A stretch of 64,000 nt of DNA, taken from positions 2,617,901 to 2,681,900 of the forward strand of contig JACTAT010000016.1 in the NCBI GenBank assembly GCA_014526335.1, written 5' to 3'. The notes under the pieces are model-generated. The model ran no database searches, had not been told where the DNA came from, and was given only the letters and a program-made list of their open reading frames with translations. Below are positions 59,093-64,000 of this stretch, in pieces (position 1 is the first letter of the stretch; each line of letters opens with the position of its first letter). A program made the translations under genes and the position numbers. This DNA comes from Chrysaora quinquecirrha. Its lineage: Eukaryota; Cnidaria; Scyphozoa; Semaeostomeae; Pelagiidae.

Positions 59093-61559
59093 CCTTGTAT
59101 TTGAGCTTCGGATACAAAGTTATGCACAGTTAAAAATGTGCTCCTCCGCAGAGGCTCAAATTTTTTGAGCTTTCAAAATTCATTCTGTCATCTGTCTGAA
59201 GCAAAACTTCTGTCTTGTACACTTTGCTGAGGTATCATGGATGTGCAAGAGGTGCGAAACTGTCCGAAAAACTTAGATTCATAGTGAAAATTGTCAACCA
59301 ATTTCAACGTTTTACCATAACTATTCCTATTTAAGGTACATAAATGCTACCAACTTGTAAGAGAATCTTAGATCCGTAGTTGTGAGAAGTCAGTCAAAAT
59401 TCATATCCCTTGAGAAGCAGAAAGTTTCGGAGATTGTGTTCGACTTTCCGTTTATGTATTGCCTTTAGACTGTAGACTCTTTATGTACTCTACGTCTATC
59501 GTTTTGTACTGTATGATTCCTTACGTACTTTTTGTTGCGACCATAATTTATCGCCAGTATTTTCTGGCCAACATACTATACATCGTGCGTCTAGAACTTG
59601 TAGCTCAACCCTGAATTTCATCCAGCGCAGTAAAGCGTGGTATCAGTCGCACAAGTCTCCACTGCAGCTCCATTGCGAGACCTTTTGCAAAGAAGAATAG
59701 CAGAATGTGAGTGTGAATTGTGAGAAAGCGCACTGGTATCAAGTTGCGTTCATGATAATGTTCTTTGGCTGCTTTATTAGAAGCGCCATTGACATCATCT
59801 GCTCTTTTCTTTGGTTGTATTTCTCTTCTTGTTGTTCTAATTTTACATTTGCCATTTACATTCCATACCAAATGCAACATCGGCTTCTTGAAATTATATG
59901 TAGACCGTTTCGCGACATGGTAACTTATGATGTTTATGCTTGAACTATTTAATCTGATGAAGCCAATGGATATCTGTGCGGACCCTGATAATGGAGACTG
60001 GGTGACTATCGAACTGCATAGTCGGAAAACAGGTTGACGTTCCCGTACAGTAATTACATATATGAAAGCAATTAGTCCTCATAAAGTTTCTAAAGAGAAT
60101 GAACCCGAACCTGAGCACCAAGCGGAGCAGGGTGAATCGTAGAGCAAATAGCAGCCAGTTTCAACGTTAGCGTTCCTTTTTGGAGAATTATTGTGTATTT
60201 TTTCAATCAGATTAGGTATATCAAACAGGCGAACAGCAATCCCAAAGTCTTACTTAACGAACTTTTCATCTTTAAGGTCAAAAATTCAAAGTCCATTTCT
60301 AAGTTTAGCAAATTTAGCGCTGCTTACAGTATTAATTGACTTGATCTTCAGCTTTTCCGAGGTTGTTGTTATGAACTCTAACTCATTCTTTCCCGGTTCA
60401 CTATGTAAGCATTGTTTCTTTTGATGATGGTATACGCGTTTCTAGCGGAATTAGACCATTTTTCACTGGGAACATAAAGCAATCAGGTTAATCAGCCGCT
60501 TTCTTTTTGCTTCGCTATGAGTTGGTTTGTCATCATACTCTGTGGATACATTTGCCATTTTTTTGCCAGCTTAAAGCTTTCATCTCTCAGGGACGACAAA
60601 TTTGGGAGATTCCAAAATTGCGCTGAATAATCAGCTGAAACATGTATTATAAGTTCAAATCTATTGTCGTTGTTTTTGAAGTTCGTATCTCATATTCTGT
60701 TGCTTGGAAATATACCTGTTTCCATTTGAGCATTTTCGAAAACGCAGACGCAGTGCCAAGATCTGACGATGCGCAAGTGAGTCAGCTTTAAGCGCTCTTC
60801 CAAGCGTCTGAAGTTCAGACCAACGGTGCACTGTCCCAAATGGAAACCAGCTGATATCGGAAAGGGCTCCCCTGTATACGCTTCAAGAGATGACGAAAAA
60901 AATTAAGTAATGGCGGACAATAATTAGTCCTGGAAGGTTTCTCCTGAGCTACAACTTGACGAACAGTATATGAAATAGCTGACACTCTTTCAAAATAGAA
61001 ACAGGTTTTTCAGGACCTGATTTCTTGACTATTGCTTCGCATTGAGTTGGTTTTATCGTTACTATCGTTTTATCGTTGAGTTGGGCGTATAGCGCTTAAA
61101 AAATCATAAGAGCAACACATAGTTGCAAAGTTTCGGCTTGCTTGAGGCAACAGAACTGATTGACTTCTCATGACTACGAATCTAAGTTTCTCCTTCAAAT
61201 TGGTACCATTTATGTACCTTAAATAGGAATAGTTATAGGAGTAGACGTTGAAATTGGACAGGCGTACATTGCATTACCTAAGTATCATTGGAAAAGCATA
61301 TGAAATCAAGTCGCGAGTTTTTCGCCTTGTTCAGTAGGTAAGAAGAACGTCTGGTTGACAATTTTCACTATGAATCTAAATTTGTCGGCCAGTTTCGCAC
61401 CTCTTGCACATCCCTGATACCTCAACAAAGTGTACAAGACAGAAGTTTTGCTTCAGACAGATGACAGAATGAATTTTTAAAGCTCAAAAAATTTGAGCCT
61501 CTGCGGAGGAGCACATTTTTAACTGTGCACAACTTTGTATCCGTAGCTCAAATGCAAGG
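59093..61559. mobile_element. 2.5-kb inverted-repeat (fold-back) element
   Basis: CCTTGTATTTGAGCTTCGG at 59093 is mirrored by CCGTAGCTCAAATGCAAGG ending at 61559. Arms of at least 380 bp follow (59093-59470 against 61150-61559), about 85-90% alike, sharing GTGCTCCTCCGCAGAGGC and GTACACTTTG(C/T)TGAGGTAT. The right arm carries about 107 extra bp near 61235-61340 that the left lacks. The interior (59480-61140) has partial internal repeats (GCTTCG-ATGAGTTGGTTT near 60510 and 61038) and several open frames (59707-59943, 60191-60424) without domains. No target duplication is evident. Confidence 0.75.
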
Positions 61560-61901
61560 CCCATAATCTTGGTGATTTAGTAAATGTTTTTCTGTTGCCT
61601 TCGCATTTAACAGAAAACGCAGCAGAATGGCGACAAAAATGTGTCAACCCATGTTATAATGTGTGGCGGCCAATTATAGCTAATATCCGGTCGATCACCC
61701 CATTGCGACGCCGTTTTTTGAAAAGGCAGGCGCTTTGCAGAACCAGTACTCGAAAATGTTCTAATATAAAACTCATATGCTCAAAATATTTTCCACTTTT
61801 TAATACAGCTCTAAAGTTAAGTAAAGTTGCAAAATTTTCTTCAAAATCCAGTTCGTTTTATTTACTATAGATTCTTACAGTTTCAAATATTTCATAAAAC
61901 T

Positions 61902-63174
61902 TCAAATATTTCCAAGATATATAAACTCATCATCAATGGTTGATTCATCGGTACCATGTTCAATATGCTCTGTTTGCGTGTCTTGATCATGCACACGTGT
62001 CATCAGCTTGGCCGACTTGATTTCTTCAACTGTCTCCATTAACCTTTAAATAGAACAATCTTTATACTGCAATACTGTACAATATACAATACACTGTATT
62101 TCCTGGGGGCCATCGCCAATGAGGGGTTGAGAGCAAGTGACTAATCATGGACTTTGACTTAAGGATTAAGAAAGGCAAAAGAGTTAACAAAAATGATGGT
62201 TATTAATAAGATAAGAAGACAGAAAATTAAATATTGGCAAAAGATTAGGAGAGCTATTCAACCAGAAACAGTGGTAAGTCTGTGGCGGTAAATATGGCCA
62301 GTTGTAAATCAAAATACGTTAATCAGAAACATGAAGCTTAAATGGCATTGTGATTTGAACAAAATCAGCACACAGGGTACAGTGAGGTTACCAAAATATC
62401 TTGTCGAACAGTCCAAAGAGAATACAAACTTTTGTCTGTCTACACAGTACTGGCTTTTTTGTTTTACCGGCACCGGCAGATTCAAAAACTCGTAGATGAA
62501 ACAAAACCTTACCAAGATGTTCAGAGCCATTCTTCACTGGAACTTCAAGTTAAGTTTGGATGTATAAGCAAATGTTAGCATATGACAGCTTTATGTTTAA
62601 TAATGTTTTGCTCTTTGGAGATGGAGAAATTGATTTTGACAAACATTAGCCGCAACGTGTTGGTTTGTCCTATTTGGAAATTGTCGAGAGAACGAACAAC
62701 GGGATTTGCATTACATTACAAAAATTCATAAATAACAAAGTTTCGTTGTGCAGTAGGTACGCAGTCCTTATAGGTTGATGCGAGAGTTTTCCGTGTGTTG
62801 CCACTGAAATAACAGCGAAACACAGCAAAGGTCAAGCCATTTTATTTGCTTTTCGAGTCAATTACATATCGATATATTGCCAATTAACGGCATTTGGGAC
62901 ACTCACTCTGATAAAGCACATTTGATTAGCCGAAGAATAAAGAAACAATACCATACCCTAAGTTCGGGATAACAATTTTCAAAGGATAAAGATTCCATTT
63001 TGTCTAACTACACCTCAAGTTTAGATTTAGGACAGACCAAAAGTGCCCGATTGGTTTACCTTTTTTTTAGATTTATTTTTTACAAGTTTTGGATAAAAGA
63101 GATTACGTATTTCTTTTACGCTAGTAGGTTTTACCAGGGGAGCTTGGTAACATTCTGTTCCGTTGTGACGAAGT
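61902..63174 (-). CDS. 3' end of an unrecognised gene (two terminal exons)
   Basis: Terminal exon 62043-61902 follows an acceptor TTTAAAG and encodes LMETVEEIKSAKLMTRVHDQ, then an acidic tail ending FIYLGNI with TGA at 61902-61904. An upstream exon 63174-63135 (acceptor ATTGTTGCAG, donor TG|GTAAAA) encodes FVTTEQNVTKLPW and joins in phase. A possible 17-nt micro-exon at about 63980-63964 (donor GTGAGG) would also fit. Function is unknown. It could be a cytosolic protein with a charged, partly helical C-terminus. Most of the gene would lie beyond the right edge of the window. Confidence 0.35.
62044..63134 (-). other. intron of the 3'-end gene, no other feature seen
   Basis: AT-rich sequence. 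A weak exon-like stretch at 62519-62555 (ending CATCTTG|GTAAGG) does not fit the phase of the neighbouring exons and is left out. Confidence 0.3.
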
Positions 63175-63379
63175 CTGCAACAATATTGGTGGAAGGTTTT
63201 ACTTTGGACAAAAGAGGAAAAAAACTCCTTTTCTTGACTTTTTTGCAGTAAGAATTGAAGCGAATTTCTTACCAGAGTATATCGGTAGACGAGCTTTAGA
63301 GACCTTGGTATTCTAAGGACACTGTTTACAAGAAGGATGAAGTGGAACCCCATACAAGCCGCCAGAATAGTTATTGAGT

Positions 63380-63528
63380 GACAGCATCATTTTCTCTGGA
63401 AATGAGCAAAACCGAACTGAAATTTTTAAACAGCAAAGGAAAGAAAGAAGATGCCCTTTTGTGCTACAGAAAAGCCCAACAAATTTCTAAAATCCTCCTC
63501 GGTACTTGTGATGCCACTCCACAGAACT
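63380..63528 (+). pseudogene. possible TPR-like fragment
   Basis: A short open stretch reads SKGKKEDALLCYRKAQQISK then ILLGTCDATPQN and a stop. It resembles one TPR unit of the tandem, G-K-Y-E-E-A-L-x-x-Y-x-K-A type. No further units are seen on either side, so it may be a relic or chance. Confidence 0.25.
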
Positions 63529-64000
63529 AATAAAATAAATTCACAACACAGAACATCTGTTTTGAACTGATGAAATCTCTTCACGATAGTGAATATCTTG
63601 CAAAGTATTGGTAATATCCTTGCACGGTATAGGAGCATCCTCGATGAAATTTATGCCATCACTCCATTTTATGGATCATCCTATATTGTACTGATTTTAT
63701 TCCTCCACTGTACTATACTCTTACAGAAATCAAAAGAATCCCCTGCCTGGAATAAAATAAATCCTCTTTTCCTCGCCTTCAAGATATATATTACTGTTAT
63801 CATACAAACCTTTTCATTTTGGCATCCAGAATATCATTCTTTGATGTGTTTCTAAAACAACAATCAAAGAAAAAATTAAAGTTGATTACCAAGGAAATTG
63901 AATTTAAGACCAGTATTTCTCGTCTCATTTGACATATTGCATCTCTTGGTCCTCGACCCTCACTGAATCCTTGCTGAGCCCTGCAAGATGAATCTGGTTT

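Noticed and set aside
62519..62560. Exon-like stretch ending CATCTTG|GTAAGG on the - strand
   Set aside because: Its phase does not fit the downstream terminal exon, and no clear acceptor precedes it.

Overview
The window is nuclear DNA from an animal. It has spliced genes with GT-AG introns, long AT-rich introns, a metazoan caspase, ribosomal protein L30, and a dense mix of Copia, BEL/Pao, Penelope, LINE, hAT-like, Tc1/pogo-like and fold-back elements. No feature fixes the taxon. The repeat spectrum, intron sizes, a small membrane protein and an NHL-like relic resemble what I know of anthozoan cnidarians, but that is a low-confidence inference.

Genes. (1) RPL30, + strand, two coding exons (3571-3737, 4783-4966), looks intact. 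(2) A mitochondrial-type enoyl-CoA hydratase/isomerase-family gene of the ECHDC3 type, - strand, 6819-21424. Nine exons were recognised with matching splice phases. One exon is cut by a 114-N assembly gap and the first exon was not found. Its introns hold an NHL-like relic, a pogo-like MITE, a truncated Copia element and a hAT MITE. It is convergent with RPL30. (3) A 69-residue membrane protein, - strand, 39125-39334. (4) A five-exon caspase gene, - strand, 46617-53286, whose N-terminal 245 residues are TPR-like helical repeats rather than a CARD or DED. (5) A small 87-residue charged protein, + strand, 58231-58494. (6) The 3' end of an unrecognised - strand gene, 61902-63174.

Mobile and structural DNA dominate 20-45 kb. 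There are two very large inverted-repeat (fold-back) elements. One is 2.8 kb (21633-24426), with seven ~154-bp units in each arm and a perfect 8-bp target-site duplication (TSD). The other is about 9.2 kb (29599-38801), with 100-bp minisatellite arrays of about 21 and 14 copies in opposite arms. The larger one carries a hAT-like insertion in one arm, and the other arm keeps the empty site. Further inverted-repeat elements lie at 24560-25535, 27196-28270 and 59093-61559. A 141-bp palindrome at 41825-41965 contains a well-formed hammerhead ribozyme on the - strand, and a second hammerhead-like motif lies 0.2 kb away.

The most notable items are the TPR-caspase architecture, with a Glu in place of the usual Gly after the catalytic QACR, and the palindrome-embedded hammerhead. 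Exons were assigned by reading codons and splice sites by eye; nothing was searched against a database.
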